DNA from: Rhodospirillaceae bacterium
GTDB taxonomy: Bacteria; Pseudomonadota; Alphaproteobacteria; Bin65
Reading direction: 5' to 3'
Assembly (NCBI GenBank): GCA_028819475.1
Contig: JAPPLJ010000032.1
Span: forward strand, 1 to 57,761
Length of the DNA stretch: 57,761 nt
A program made the position numbers and the translations under genes. Of the stretch, positions 34,184 through 44,678 are shown piece after piece (position 1 is the first letter of the stretch; each line of letters starts with the position of its first letter). The notes under the pieces are model-generated. The model saw nothing but the letters and a program-made list of their open reading frames with translations, did not search any database and was not told the DNA's origin.

Positions 34184-34474
34184 GTGAATGTGCCGGTCCC
34201 GAAAGTTCGGGCTTTCGAGGAACCGGCCGGACAGTTCCGGCTGCAGGTGAGACGGCTGCCCCAGCCAATGCAGCGAGAATTCGCAGCCGTCATCGACGAA
34301 TTGCTCACGGGTACGCTGCCGCCCGGACGGCGCTTTGAGAAATTGCGGGGTGGGACCGATCTTTATTCGGTCCGACTAAGTCGGCAATATCGTTTTGTTT
34401 TTCAGATTTTGGAAAACGGGAACGCGAAGCCGGTGGCCGTCGGCCCGCACGACCAGGCGTATCGCTCGGCCTAG
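34184..34474 (+). CDS. RelE/ParE-fold toxin-like protein
   Basis: A 96-aa basic protein with the compact RelE/ParE pattern: an N-terminal helix pair, PPGRRFEKLRGGTDLYSVRLS and YRFVFQI strands, and a C-terminal HDQAYRS tail. Related toxins cut ribosome-bound mRNA or inhibit gyrase. GTG start is 4 bp after the upstream gene. Gene order is large protein first, toxin second, as in type II modules. Confidence 0.7.
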   Translation: MNVPVPKVRAFEEPAGQFRLQVRRLPQPMQREFAAVIDELLTGTLPPGRRFEKLRGGTDLYSVRLSRQYRFVFQILENGNAKPVAVGPHDQAYRSA

Positions 34475-34549
34475 CGCTACACAGCCATTCGCATAAACGA
34501 AACCCGCCGTCTCCGGGGCAAGCTGATGCTTACGGTGCGGTAGGCGCCC

Positions 34550-35755
<1,206 letters not shown>

Positions 35756-35849
35756 GGTCGGGATCCTCCTGGGGCAGCGGGTTCATCGCGACTTCGGGGT
35801 GCCGCCGCCGGTCGGTCCGTCATATCGGCCGAACGTCGCTTTCCTGCAA

Positions 35850-36493
35850 CCCCCAAGGATTCCTCTGCGAAAGGGTGTGCCGGCAACGGAGGGGGACGGG
35901 CCGGATGCCGGAAAGCAGCCGGATTTTGAATAAATGTTCAATATCAGTTTCCTAAGTCTTTGAAATTGCTGAATTTTTGAATTAGACAGACCGTTCTAAA
36001 AAATATGTTTTTTTGCGCCCGGCGACCTTAACCCATTGAAATCATTGGAAATACGCCTCTCGGAAGTGCGCAAAAACACTTTCGATAGGAATTTTTCCAG
36101 CCTCCTGGGCGAGTGGGAGCGCCGGGCGACACCGGGGCAGCACCGCCAGGCAGGATCGGGGGCACGATGGCCCGGCGGAATCGGAGGGTCGAACCGGAGG
36201 ATCGAAGCAGGAAGGGTGGAAGGATCCCGCAGGGTCCCCCGCCTGTTTCTTCGTTTGCTTCTTTATTCGGGGGGATGTCGGCCGGCCGCGGCAGGCGCAC
36301 TTCGGGCGTTGACAGGGCCGATATAGGGCGCGGAACCTGCCGTGTCAAGGAAAATTATCGAAAAAAAGGAAATAATTTTGAAAGACCGACCTGGCGAACC
36401 CCGCCGTCTGGGGTGCGCAGGGCGGCAAGGACGGAAGGGCGCGCAGGATCGCGTTGCCCGCCGTGCGGCTTTTCGCAGAGGAATCCTTGGGCG
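35850..36493 (-). mobile_element. Non-coding TIR element, copy B (644 bp, inverted relative to copy A)
   Basis: The reverse complement aligns along its whole length with 90-734. Terminal inverted repeats here are nearly perfect (35850-35872 and 36471-36493). Conserved parts are the promoter region, the stretch 36002-36105, the palindrome 35922-35945 and both ends. It occupies most of the 889-bp gap between pcaF and the TauD gene; no conserved open frame is present. The two copies are about 35 kb apart in opposite orientation. Confidence 0.78.
36320..36348 (-). promoter_or_regulatory. Consensus sigma-70 promoter inside element copy B
   Basis: Reading the minus strand, TTGACA (36348-36343), a 17-bp spacer and TATATC (36325-36320) with an AT-rich tract upstream. 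Same layout as in copy A. Transcription runs through the element toward the thiolase gene. Confidence 0.7.
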
Positions 36494-36644
36494 ACCGCCG
36501 ATCGACCGCAGACCGGACACGGCAGTCGTTCGCCGGATGCTCCGGCTATCGAAGCGGGCTCCGTCGGCTGCTTGCCCCCGCACTCTGCTTGGCGCTATCG
36601 TTGCCCGGCACCCGCGAGAAGGGCGATCCGTTGGGGCCTGGGCG

Positions 36645-37556
36645 ATGACGGTTGAAATCTGGCCGGTAACCGAGAGCTTTGCCGCCGAAGTCGGCGACGC
36701 CGACCTGTCGAAGCCGTTGTCGGCGGCGGACTGGCGGACCATCGAAGACGCCTTCCATCAATTCGCCGTACTGATCTTTCCCGACCAGCGGATGACCCAG
36801 GAGCAGCATGTCGATTTCGCCCGGCGCTTCGGGCCGATCGACCCGTCGATGATCGTCGATCTCGACGGCGTCAAGCCGCGGGTGCTGACCGACATCGCCG
36901 ACGTCTCGAACCTGATGCCGGACGGCGCGATCTGGAGCGCGGACAGCCGCCTGCGCGGCTTCCAGGCGGGCAACCAGCTCTGGCACACCGACAGTTCCTT
37001 CAAGGAAGTGCCGGCCAAGGCTTCGCTCCTGTTCATGCGCGCGATACCGCCGGTCGGCGGCCAGACCGAGTTCGCCGACATGCGCGCGGCGTGGGACGCC
37101 CTGCCCGACGACCTGAAAGCGCAGGTCGAGGGCCGCATCGCGCGCCACGCCATCGCCTATTCCCGGGCGCGCCAGGGCTTCGAGATGTCCGAGGACGAGA
37201 ATACCGCCCTGCCGGCGGTGCCGCAGGCGATGGTCCGCCATCACGGGTACAGCGGCCGCACGGGCCTTTATCTGGCGTCCCACGCCGGGCGGATCGACGG
37301 CATGGCGGACGACGCGGCGGCCGAATTGCTGCAGCGGCTGATGGATCACGCCACCCGGCGTCGGTTCGTTTACAGCCACCGCTGGCGGGCCGGCGACCTC
37401 GTCATGTGGGACAACCGCTGCACCATGCACCGCGGCCTGCCCTACGACGACCTGCGCTGGCCGCGCGACGCCCAGCGCGCAACCGTGCTCGATGTCGCCC
37501 CGACCTGGGAACAGGAGGGCCTGACGCCCGGCGCGATGGCGGTTGCCGCCGAGTAG
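36645..37556 (+). CDS. TauD/TfdA family 2OG-Fe(II) dioxygenase
   Basis: A 303-aa alpha-ketoglutarate-dependent dioxygenase. The HxD motif is in QLWHTDSSFKEVPAKAS, the distal His in MWDNRCTMHRG, and the 2OG-binding Arg shortly after (RAT). The order and length fit the TfdA/TauD group that cleaves aryloxyacetates or sulfonates by hydroxylation. The ATG at 36645 has a GGGG-type site; an upstream in-frame extension runs into element copy B and is not real coding. It converges on the GFA gene with a 12-bp gap. Confidence 0.88.
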   Translation: MTVEIWPVTESFAAEVGDADLSKPLSAADWRTIEDAFHQFAVLIFPDQRMTQEQHVDFARRFGPIDPSMIVDLDGVKPRVLTDIADVSNLMPDGAIWSADSRLRGFQAGNQLWHTDSSFKEVPAKASLLFMRAIPPVGGQTEFADMRAAWDALPDDLKAQVEGRIARHAIAYSRARQGFEMSEDENTALPAVPQAMVRHHGYSGRTGLYLASHAGRIDGMADDAAAELLQRLMDHATRRRFVYSHRWRAGDLVMWDNRCTMHRGLPYDDLRWPRDAQRATVLDVAPTWEQEGLTPGAMAVAAE

Positions 37557-37568
37557 CGGGACCGCGGG

Positions 37569-38012
37569 CTACGCGGGTCCGGCCGCAGCCGGCGGCGGAA
37601 CCCCGAGGCGCAGTTCGGCCGGGGTCCAGCGTTCGCGGCGGCGGGCGCGGCGGCCGCCGGCGGTCTCCCGGCCATAGGAGGTTGCGGCGCCGGGCCGGCC
37701 GTGGTGGGCCGTGGCGCGCAGGTTGAGGGTCGCGAAGCCGCCTTCTGCTTCCTCCGCATAGGCGCCGATATAGACCCCGCATCGGCCGCACAGGAGAAAC
37801 TCCGCCGTCTGCAGGCCGAAGCGATAGCGGACGAGACGATCCGGGTCCGCCACGAAGATCGCCGCCCGGCCCTTCGGGTCGGAAACGCAGCGCGTGGCGT
37901 GCGCGCGGCAGAAGGAACAGTCGCACTCGCGCGGCAGAAGGGTCTCCCAGGTCAGGGCTGTCTCGAGCGCGAAGCCGAGATTGCCGCAATGGCATCGTCC
38001 GTCGATCCGCAT
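37569..38012 (-). CDS. GFA family zinc protein
   Basis: A 147-aa protein with the glutathione-dependent formaldehyde-activating (GFA/CENP-V) pattern of Cys motifs: CHCG near residue 7, CDCSFC near residue 30, and CGRCGVYIGA near residue 75. These bind zinc. True GFA activity is not assured because most small family members are uncharacterised. It follows envZ by 29 bp on the same strand. The C-terminal 40 residues are Arg/Pro-rich and appear disordered. Confidence 0.82.
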   Translation of the reverse strand: MRIDGRCHCGNLGFALETALTWETLLPRECDCSFCRAHATRCVSDPKGRAAIFVADPDRLVRYRFGLQTAEFLLCGRCGVYIGAYAEEAEGGFATLNLRATAHHGRPGAATSYGRETAGGRRARRRERWTPAELRLGVPPPAAAGPA

Positions 38013-38041
38013 GGCATCGCCCCGTGTCGATGGAATCCGGT

Positions 38042-39379
38042 CTACACCGGAAAGCGCAGCACGGCGCGCAGCCCGCCCATCGGCGATTCGGCCAGGATAA
38101 CGTCGCCGCCGTGGCCGCGCAGGATATCCCGCGCGATCGTCAGCCCCAGGCCGGCGCCGCCGCCGTCCCGGTTGCGCGCGTCGTCGAGGCGGTGAAAGGC
38201 CTTGAAGGCGTTGTCCCGCTCGTTCTCGGGAATGCCGGGGCCGTTGTCGTCCACGAAAATCACGATCATGGCGGCGCGCCGGCTGGCGCCGATCCTGATT
38301 TCGCTGGCGAAGCGCTCGGCATTGCGCACGATATTGGTCAGAGCGCGCTTGAAGCCGTTCGGCCGCACCGTGGCTTTCAGGCTGGACGGCAGCGCCAGTT
38401 CGATGCGGGCGCCGTCGTCCCTTGCCCTGGCGACCACATCGCGGACCAGCAGGTTGACATTCGCCTCGACGGCCTGCTCCAGCCCCTCGCCGCGGGCGAA
38501 TGCGAGATATTCCTCGACCATGCGTTCCATCTCGTCGACGTCGCTGCGCAGAGCGGCGGTTTCGGGACTGTCCGGCTCAAGGGCGAGGCCGAGCTTCAGG
38601 CGGGTGATCGGCGTCCGCAGATCGTGCGACACGCCGGCCAGCATTTCCGTCCGCTGGTCGATCTGGCGTCTGAGCCGTTCGCGCATGATCAGGAAGGCGG
38701 TCGCCGCCTGGCGCACCTCGGTGGCGCCCCAGGGTTTGAAATCGGGCACATCCCGTCCCTTGCCGAACTGGTCCGCTGCTGCCGCAAGTTCGCGGATCGG
38801 GCGCACCTGGTTGAGCATGAACAGCCCGCCGATGATGAGCAGCACCACGGCGGCGCCGATCGACCAGGCGACATAGAGCTCGGTTGTGATGGGCCGGATC
38901 TTTTTCTTCGTCGCGATGATGTCCAGGGCCCCGCCCGGCGCGGTGACCTGGATGCGGATGTGGCGGTCGTCATGGTCTCCGTCGATAACGAAGTCCTCCG
39001 CCAGAATCCTGCGGAACTGGCGCATCACTTCGCGCCCCACCTGCCCGCCCATATTCCGGCTCTCGAGGCCTTCGAGCGTCCGATCCTTATGGAAGGTGAC
39101 GCGCATGCCCTGGCCGGACCGCAGCGCGGACAGGATCCATGCCCGGTCCTTCACTGCCGGGAAATACCGCATGTGGTTGACAGTCAGCTGGATATTGTGG
39201 GCGAGATTTTGCGCCATGCGCCGCGACACGTTCTGGACGTGGCGATCGTAGAAGAACCAGAGCGAGATGAGCTGCACCGCGATGATCGGCACTCCGAGGA
39301 TCAGCAGGGATCGGCCGAGCAGGCTTCGCGGCAGAAAACGGCGCAGCGGCGACAGGGATCGGTCTTCGGATAATGGCAT
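38042..39379 (-). CDS. envZ: Sensor histidine kinase (EnvZ type)
   Basis: A 445-aa inner-membrane kinase: TM1 at about 22-44, a periplasmic domain, TM2 at about 150-175, HAMP, then HisKA with the phospho-acceptor His in GVSHDLRTPITRLKLGL and an ATPase domain with N box NIVRNAERFA, G1 box DDNGPGIP and G2 box GGGAGLGL. It pairs with the response regulator 15 bp upstream. The gene order ompR-envZ beside ilvE is common in related alphaproteobacteria, so a role in envelope/osmotic control is likely. Confidence 0.88.
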   Translation of the reverse strand: MPLSEDRSLSPLRRFLPRSLLGRSLLILGVPIIAVQLISLWFFYDRHVQNVSRRMAQNLAHNIQLTVNHMRYFPAVKDRAWILSALRSGQGMRVTFHKDRTLEGLESRNMGGQVGREVMRQFRRILAEDFVIDGDHDDRHIRIQVTAPGGALDIIATKKKIRPITTELYVAWSIGAAVVLLIIGGLFMLNQVRPIRELAAAADQFGKGRDVPDFKPWGATEVRQAATAFLIMRERLRRQIDQRTEMLAGVSHDLRTPITRLKLGLALEPDSPETAALRSDVDEMERMVEEYLAFARGEGLEQAVEANVNLLVRDVVARARDDGARIELALPSSLKATVRPNGFKRALTNIVRNAERFASEIRIGASRRAAMIVIFVDDNGPGIPENERDNAFKAFHRLDDARNRDGGGAGLGLTIARDILRGHGGDVILAESPMGGLRAVLRFPV

Positions 39380-39394
39380 CCCGACGCGCCTCCG

Positions 39395-40081
39395 TCAGTC
39401 CGGCATCAGGGCATAGCCCTTGCCGCGCACTGTTTGAAGATAGCGCGGATCCCGGGGATCGGGCTCCACCTTGCGGCGCAGCCGGGTGATCAGAACGTCG
39501 ATCGCCCGTGCGCTGCCTTCCAGTTCGCCTTCCTCGGTCAGGGTGTCCCGCGCGACCGGCTCGCCCGCCCGTACGGCCAGAACCTTGAGCACCCGCGCTT
39601 CGGTCTCGGTCAACCGGACCCGGGCGCCGGCGCGCGTCAATTCGAGCCGGCGCATGTCGAACAGGCACGGCCCGAAGGCCAGGGTGCGCGGGATATTGGC
39701 CGAATCCGTCCGTTGCCGCCGCAGTGCCGTCCCGATGCGCAGCAGCAGTTCGCGCGGCTCGAAGGGCTTGGGCAGATAGTCGTCGGCGCCGCGCTCCAGC
39801 CCGGCGATCCGGTCCTCGGCCTCGCCCATCGCGCTCAGCATCAGGATCGGCACCGACGAGGCCCGGCGCAGGCCCTCGGTGAGCGACAGGCCCGATTCGC
39901 CCGGCATCATCACATCGACGATCAACAGGTCGAACGCGAAGGATTCGAGCTTGCGCCGGGCCTCCGCGGCATCGGCCGCCACGTCGACCATGAAGCCGTT
40001 ATCCGCAAGGAAGCGCTGCAGCAGATCGCGCAGGCGCCGGTCGTCGTCCACGACCAGAATATGGGCGTCGCTGTCTTCCAT
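39395..40081 (-). CDS. ompR: OmpR-family response regulator
   Basis: A 228-aa two-domain regulator. The receiver has the acidic pair in VVDDDRR, phospho-acceptor Asp in [13 protein letters not shown], Ser/Thr switch in MLSAMGE, and Lys in [10 protein letters not shown]. The C-terminal winged helix ends with [19 protein letters not shown] and TVRGKGYAL, the OmpR/PhoB signature. The ATG at 40081 starts the receiver domain directly; an upstream extension is low-complexity and unlikely to be translated. Confidence 0.9.
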   Translation of the reverse strand: MEDSDAHILVVDDDRRLRDLLQRFLADNGFMVDVAADAAEARRKLESFAFDLLIVDVMMPGESGLSLTEGLRRASSVPILMLSAMGEAEDRIAGLERGADDYLPKPFEPRELLLRIGTALRRQRTDSANIPRTLAFGPCLFDMRRLELTRAGARVRLTETEARVLKVLAVRAGEPVARDTLTEEGELEGSARAIDVLITRLRRKVEPDPRDPRYLQTVRGKGYALMPD

Positions 40082-40387
40082 TGCCGCTACCCTGCCGGTC
40101 CGGGTGAACGGGCTACCGGCGAATGCCGGCGCACACCGCCTCCCGGGGCGGGACAAGCGGGTTGCCGGCCCGCTCGGCAGCCCGGTCGGCAGGCCCGTCT
40201 GCAGGCCCATCTACGGACAGTGTGACTTTGGCCATCGTTGACTCGATTCCCTAACAATGTTACCCAGCGCGCCCTTTTGTTGAAAGAATCTAACCCGATT
40301 TACCGGCAAAGGCCAACCGTTGCAGCAGACGCGTCTCCGCTGCCGCCGGCCGGGACCGTGCGGGCTGCCCCCGGGAGGCTTAAGCGA
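40082..40387. other. Divergent intergenic region between ompR and ilvE
   Basis: This 306-bp gap contains short imperfect direct repeats (GGCAG/GCCCG units, 40160-40212) and a possible plus-strand -35 TTGACT (40238-40243) without a clear -10. It must hold the promoters of both genes. Confidence 0.5.
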
Positions 40388-41299
40388 ATGTCCACGCCGC
40401 CGTTTCACGACCGCGACGGCCTGATCTGGCTCAACGGCGCGCTGATCCCCTGGCGCGATGCCAACGTGCATGTGCTGACCCACGGTTTGCACTATGCCAG
40501 TTGCGTCTTTGAAGGCGAGCGTGTCTACAGCGGCGAAATATTCAAGCTGACCGAGCATACCGAACGGCTGCACAAGTCCGCCAGCCTGCTCGACTTCGAA
40601 ATCCCCTGGTCGGTGGCAGAAATCAACGATGCCTGCCGCACGGTCGTGGAAAAGCAGGGCATCGTCGACGGCTATGTCCGCCCGGTCGCCTGGCGCGGGT
40701 CGGAGATGATGGGCGTCTCGGCCCAGCAGACCAGGACCAATCTCGCGATCGCGGCCTGGGAATGGCCGGCCTATTTCACGCCGGAAGCCCGCCTGCAGGG
40801 CATCCGCATGACGGTCGCAAAGTATCGCCGGCCGGATCCGTCGACCGCGCCGACCGACAGCAAGGCCGCCGGCCTTTACATGATCTGCACGCTTTCGAAG
40901 CACGCCGCCGAGGCCGCGGGCTACAACGACGCGCTGATGCTCGACTGGCGCGGCCAGGTCGCCGAGGCGACGGGCGCCAACATTTTCCTGGTGCAGAAGG
41001 GCGTGCTGCACACGCCGACCCCCGACTGCTTCCTGGACGGGATCACGCGCCGCACCGTCATGGGGCTGGCCCGCAAGCGCGGCTACGAGATCGTCGAACG
41101 CGCGATCATGCCGGAAGAATTCGCGCACACCGACGAAGTGTTCCTGACCGGCACCGCCGTGGAGGTGACGCCGGTGCGCGAGATCGACGACTACCGGTTC
41201 AATGTCGGCGAGATCACCCGCGCCCTGGTCGGCGACTACGACGCGTTGGTCAACCGGAGCGACGACATGGCCGCAGCGGCCCGGGCGAGCGCGGCCTGA
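40388..41299 (+). CDS. ilvE: Branched-chain amino acid aminotransferase
   Basis: A 303-aa class IV PLP aminotransferase interconverting Leu, Ile and Val with their 2-oxoacids. THGLHYASCVFEG near residue 30, the PLP-Lys in DSKAAGLYM, and WRGQVAEATGANIFLV are typical of IlvE; the catalytic residues appear intact. The ATG at 40388 begins MSTPPFHDRDGLIWLNG, the usual family start. It ends 3 bp before the convergent DUF3179 gene. Confidence 0.93.
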   Translation: MSTPPFHDRDGLIWLNGALIPWRDANVHVLTHGLHYASCVFEGERVYSGEIFKLTEHTERLHKSASLLDFEIPWSVAEINDACRTVVEKQGIVDGYVRPVAWRGSEMMGVSAQQTRTNLAIAAWEWPAYFTPEARLQGIRMTVAKYRRPDPSTAPTDSKAAGLYMICTLSKHAAEAAGYNDALMLDWRGQVAEATGANIFLVQKGVLHTPTPDCFLDGITRRTVMGLARKRGYEIVERAIMPEEFAHTDEVFLTGTAVEVTPVREIDDYRFNVGEITRALVGDYDALVNRSDDMAAAARASAA

Positions 41300-41302
41300 G
41301 CG

Positions 41303-42331
41303 CTATTCGGCCGCCGGCAGGCTGTGGATTTTCCCGTCCGGGTGAAACGCATGGAAAGCGAAGGCGAAGGAGACGTCGTGCACGGCGTCCTGCAACTGGC
41401 CGCGCGCGCCCTTGCGCTGCACGATGACGTTGCCGATATCGCGTCCTTCCGCGATCACGGCGCTGTCGAGGGCTGAGGCCTGCCCCTTCTCCCAGGTGAT
41501 GACGTAGGCGCCCGCAATCACCTTGCGTTTCTCCCGCAGCAGGCTGAACGTCCAGGCCTGCCTGCCGATCACGACAACCCGCTCGAGCGGCGGCACGCCG
41601 GGCGGCAGGCTGCCGACATCGAAGTAGGGCCGGCTGCGGGTGTCGTAGCGGCGATAGGGGTTGTGGCCGTAGGCCCGCATGCCGTCGTTGTTGGGGATCA
41701 GCACCTTGCCGCCGGGATGACGGCCGGCAAACCGCTCGAAGCTCTCGACCCGCATCGGCAGCATCTTCAGCTTGCTGCCGGCCAGCTTGCCGACGATGCC
41801 CTGGCCGAGGAATTGCTGCCACCAGGTCTCGGTCTGGCGGTCGTACATCACGAGATCGGAGTTGCGCAGCTTGCCGGTGGTGCCGAAGTCGAGCACCCGC
41901 TCGCCCAGCCGGCGATCGAACACGACGGCGGAATTGCACAACGGGCACCAGGTGACAGAGACCGGCCGGCCGCCGACGCTGTCGTTGACGATCTCGTGCC
42001 ACATCAGCACGCGTAGCGGATAGGCGCGCGCGTCTTCCCCGATCGCGACGGAAATGACCGGCTCGCGCCGGGCGAGGCCCTTCATGGCGGCCTGGCCGAC
42101 GGTGGTGAATTCGGGATCGTCGATCGGCGGGATGCCGTCCTTCGGCGGTCCGCCCGAGCGGATCGAGGCGAGATCGACGATGGCGTTCGAAAAATCGGTC
42201 TTCGGCCATTCCCCTTTCCAGGAGAGCGGGGCGTCGGCGACGGCGCCCTCGTCGATCGGAATGAAGGCGCTGACCAGGATGAAAATCGCGGCGGCCAGAA
42301 GCGGCCTGCGGCCGGTGCGAAGGCGGATCAT
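41303..42331 (-). CDS. DUF3179 domain exported protein
   Basis: A 342-aa protein with an N-terminal signal peptide (hydrophobic residues about 10-25) and the DUF3179 features: RVLMWHEIVNDSVGG, VTWCPLCNSAVVFDR with the CPLC motif, and WWQQFLGQGIVG. The two Cys could bind a metal or form a disulfide. Function of the family is unknown. Predicted periplasmic; single-gene unit divergent from mtgA. Confidence 0.88.
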   Translation of the reverse strand: MIRLRTGRRPLLAAAIFILVSAFIPIDEGAVADAPLSWKGEWPKTDFSNAIVDLASIRSGGPPKDGIPPIDDPEFTTVGQAAMKGLARREPVISVAIGEDARAYPLRVLMWHEIVNDSVGGRPVSVTWCPLCNSAVVFDRRLGERVLDFGTTGKLRNSDLVMYDRQTETWWQQFLGQGIVGKLAGSKLKMLPMRVESFERFAGRHPGGKVLIPNNDGMRAYGHNPYRRYDTRSRPYFDVGSLPPGVPPLERVVVIGRQAWTFSLLREKRKVIAGAYVITWEKGQASALDSAVIAEGRDIGNVIVQRKGARGQLQDAVHDVSFAFAFHAFHPDGKIHSLPAAE

Positions 42332-42639
42332 GGCAAAGTCTCCGGCCGGCGCCCGTTTCGTTTCGGGGTTTCGTTTCGGAGTTTCATTTCAGGGCGTCCT
42401 TTCGGGGCGCCGGCACCCGTTCCATTTCAACAGGCCGCCGCCCCTTGGACAATCCACAGACGCTCACAGCTTGGTGAAACCGCGCGGGCCCCCGCGCGGC
42501 ACAGGATGCCTTGCCTTTTCGGTGATGACACCCGGAGCCGCGGCGCGATAATGCCGGCCATGGCCAGGACAGTCATCCCGCGTACGATCCTGGGTCTGGG
42601 CGCGGCGGGACCGAACGCCGAACGCGCCGGACGGGCCTG
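42332..42639. other. Intergenic region between DUF3179 and mtgA
   Basis: This 308-bp divergent gap starts with degenerate GTTTCGTTTCGG repeats (about 42355-42410). Beyond that there is nothing I can assign. Confidence 0.5.
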
Positions 42640-43338
42640 ATGCTGCGCATCGCCGGCGCGATCCTGCTTGCCGCCGCCGTCGCCGGGCTCGTCTTCGGCC
42701 TGTCGGCGGTCGTCTCGGTCGCGCTGTACCGGGCCGGGCCGCCGACCCACACGCCGCTGATGGTCCTGCGGGCGGCGCAGCACCCCGACGCATATCCGGC
42801 CCGGTGGCACTGGCGGCCGCTCGAGCGGATCTCGCCGCATCTCGTGCGCGCCGCCATCGCCGCCGAGGACAGCCGGTTCTGCAGCCATAATGGCTTCGAC
42901 TGGCAGGCGATTCGCCGGGTGCTGAAGACCCTGGAGGAAACCGGCGGGATCCGCCGCGGCGCCAGCACGATTTCGATGCAGACCGCCAGGAATGTCTATC
43001 TCACGCCGCACCGGTCCGTCATCCGCAAGGCTCTGGAGGCCGGGTTCACGGTGCTGATCGAGGCCTTCTGGGGCAAGCGGCGCATCCTGGAGGCCTATCT
43101 CAATATTGCCGAGTGGGGCCCCGGCATCTACGGCGCCGAGGCGGCGGCCCGGGCCTGGTTCCGCCGCTCCGCCGAACGCCTCACGCCGGCCCAGGCCGCG
43201 CTGCTCGTCAGCACCCTGCCCGGCCCGTTGCGCTGGCGGCCGGACCGGCCAAACCGCCGCATCGCGCGCAAGGCGCGCATCGTGCGCGAACGGATGCGTT
43301 TGGTGAAACTTGGGAAAGACCGGGCCTGCGGCCGGTGA
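42640..43338 (+). CDS. mtgA: Monofunctional biosynthetic peptidoglycan transglycosylase
   Basis: A 232-aa GT51 glycosyltransferase with one N-terminal membrane anchor (about 3-30). The catalytic Glu is in AAEDSRFCSHNGFD; the second conserved motif is RGASTISMQTARNVYL; RRILEAYLNIAEWGPGIYG follows. It polymerises lipid II into glycan strands at the outer face of the inner membrane. Length and layout are normal for MtgA. The downstream SLT transglycosylase is convergent with a 17-bp gap. Confidence 0.93.
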   Translation: MLRIAGAILLAAAVAGLVFGLSAVVSVALYRAGPPTHTPLMVLRAAQHPDAYPARWHWRPLERISPHLVRAAIAAEDSRFCSHNGFDWQAIRRVLKTLEETGGIRRGASTISMQTARNVYLTPHRSVIRKALEAGFTVLIEAFWGKRRILEAYLNIAEWGPGIYGAEAAARAWFRRSAERLTPAQAALLVSTLPGPLRWRPDRPNRRIARKARIVRERMRLVKLGKDRACGR

Positions 43339-43355
43339 AGGTGCGGCGCCGGCCC

Positions 43356-44462
43356 CTAGCGCGCGCGCAAGCTTGCCGTCGGCGCGGCGCGGAAGGCCGG
43401 ATCGTCCGGGAACCGGCCGGAAATGCGCGACTGGAGTGAGATACGGGCGCGCTGATGCTCGGACAGACGGGTCAAATAGTCGACACGCAGGCCGCGTCTC
43501 CCGGCATTGCCGTCGCTGGCGAGCACCACGTCGCTGCCGATCTCATGCGCCAACGGCTGCCGGACGACCGCCCGCGCCAAGGGGTGACTGGACCGGAAAC
43601 CCGGCGCATGCGCACAGGCTGCGACGATCGAATCCCGTGCGAACAGGGCGGCAAAACTCTCCCGCGGCCGGTGGCGGTGCGTGGCGAGGTAGCGGACGGC
43701 CTCATCGAAGACCGCCACGAACAGATCGATGTAAACGGAGCGGCCGACCGGATAGTTGCGCATTTTCCAGCGGTTTGCCCGGCCGTTCTGGCGGTACAGG
43801 CCGCCGGCGTTATAGGCGGCCGCCACCTTGGGCGGATCGAAGCGCGTCAGGCGGTACTGCCGGTTCAGATAGATGCCGATCATGCGGATATTGTTGGCCG
43901 GCTTCTCCAGCCAGGCCCGGTCGATCGACGGGTCGCGCAGCATGAAACGCGCGGTGCCGATCAAAATCTGGCCCAGCCCGACGGAAATCCGGCCTGGCGT
44001 CTTCCGGTCGCTGACATACCCGCGATAGGTCTTGTAAGCCCTTGGATTGAGCGCCGATTCATTGACGATGATCGTCAGGAACAACTCGGCCGGGACGCGG
44101 TATCTGCGGGCGGCGGCGCGGATCAAACCGCCGTATTTCCGCCAGGCCCGCGGAACGCTCCGCAGCCGGTAATGCTCGCGCGGCCGGATCCGCACCGGGC
44201 CGCGGTCGGTCACGATGCCGTCGGCGGTCATACGCCAGGAAACGCTGTCGCGGAACGATTGCCAGTGGGTCAGGCGGCCGATTTCCAGGCGCCGGCCGTT
44301 CCAGCTATCGGCGCCGCGGAAGACGGGCTTGCCGGCGCGGCATTCCCGATCGACCGTTGAGGCATGAACGGACGGCGCAAAAAGCAAGATGAGCGCTACC
44401 GCGCCCACAGCAGCCGGTAAATTTCGAAACAAAACGCAACATCCGGAACGTCTCCACAGCAC
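43356..44462 (-). CDS. Lytic transglycosylase SLT-domain protein
   Basis: A protein of about 368 aa with signal peptide (LPAAVGAVALILLFAPSVHA) and an SLT domain in its middle: YRVPAELFLTIIVNESALNP with the catalytic Glu, SVGLGQILIGTARFM, and KVAAAYNAGGLYRQ. It cleaves peptidoglycan with formation of anhydro-muramic ends. The start is uncertain: GTG 44462 is given, TTG 44432 would also keep the signal peptide. The C-terminal 110 residues are basic and unrecognised. Confidence 0.82.
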   Translation of the reverse strand: MLWRRSGCCVLFRNLPAAVGAVALILLFAPSVHASTVDRECRAGKPVFRGADSWNGRRLEIGRLTHWQSFRDSVSWRMTADGIVTDRGPVRIRPREHYRLRSVPRAWRKYGGLIRAAARRYRVPAELFLTIIVNESALNPRAYKTYRGYVSDRKTPGRISVGLGQILIGTARFMLRDPSIDRAWLEKPANNIRMIGIYLNRQYRLTRFDPPKVAAAYNAGGLYRQNGRANRWKMRNYPVGRSVYIDLFVAVFDEAVRYLATHRHRPRESFAALFARDSIVAACAHAPGFRSSHPLARAVVRQPLAHEIGSDVVLASDGNAGRRGLRVDYLTRLSEHQRARISLQSRISGRFPDDPAFRAAPTASLRAR

Positions 44463-44678
44463 CCGTCGGGCTTGTCCCGCCCGATCAGGCCGGCGGAAGC
44501 TAGAGCATTTGGCCACCGCTTTGAACCCGGAATCTTCGCAATGGCCCCTTAATCGATGAAATTGCGGCAAATCGCACCATTTGCGGGCGCGCGCGAATGC
44601 CGATTGGCGAAGCCCGGCCGTCGCTATATTCTGGCCGGAAAGCCGGCGGATAGACGCCGAAAATCGAGGAAGAAAATT

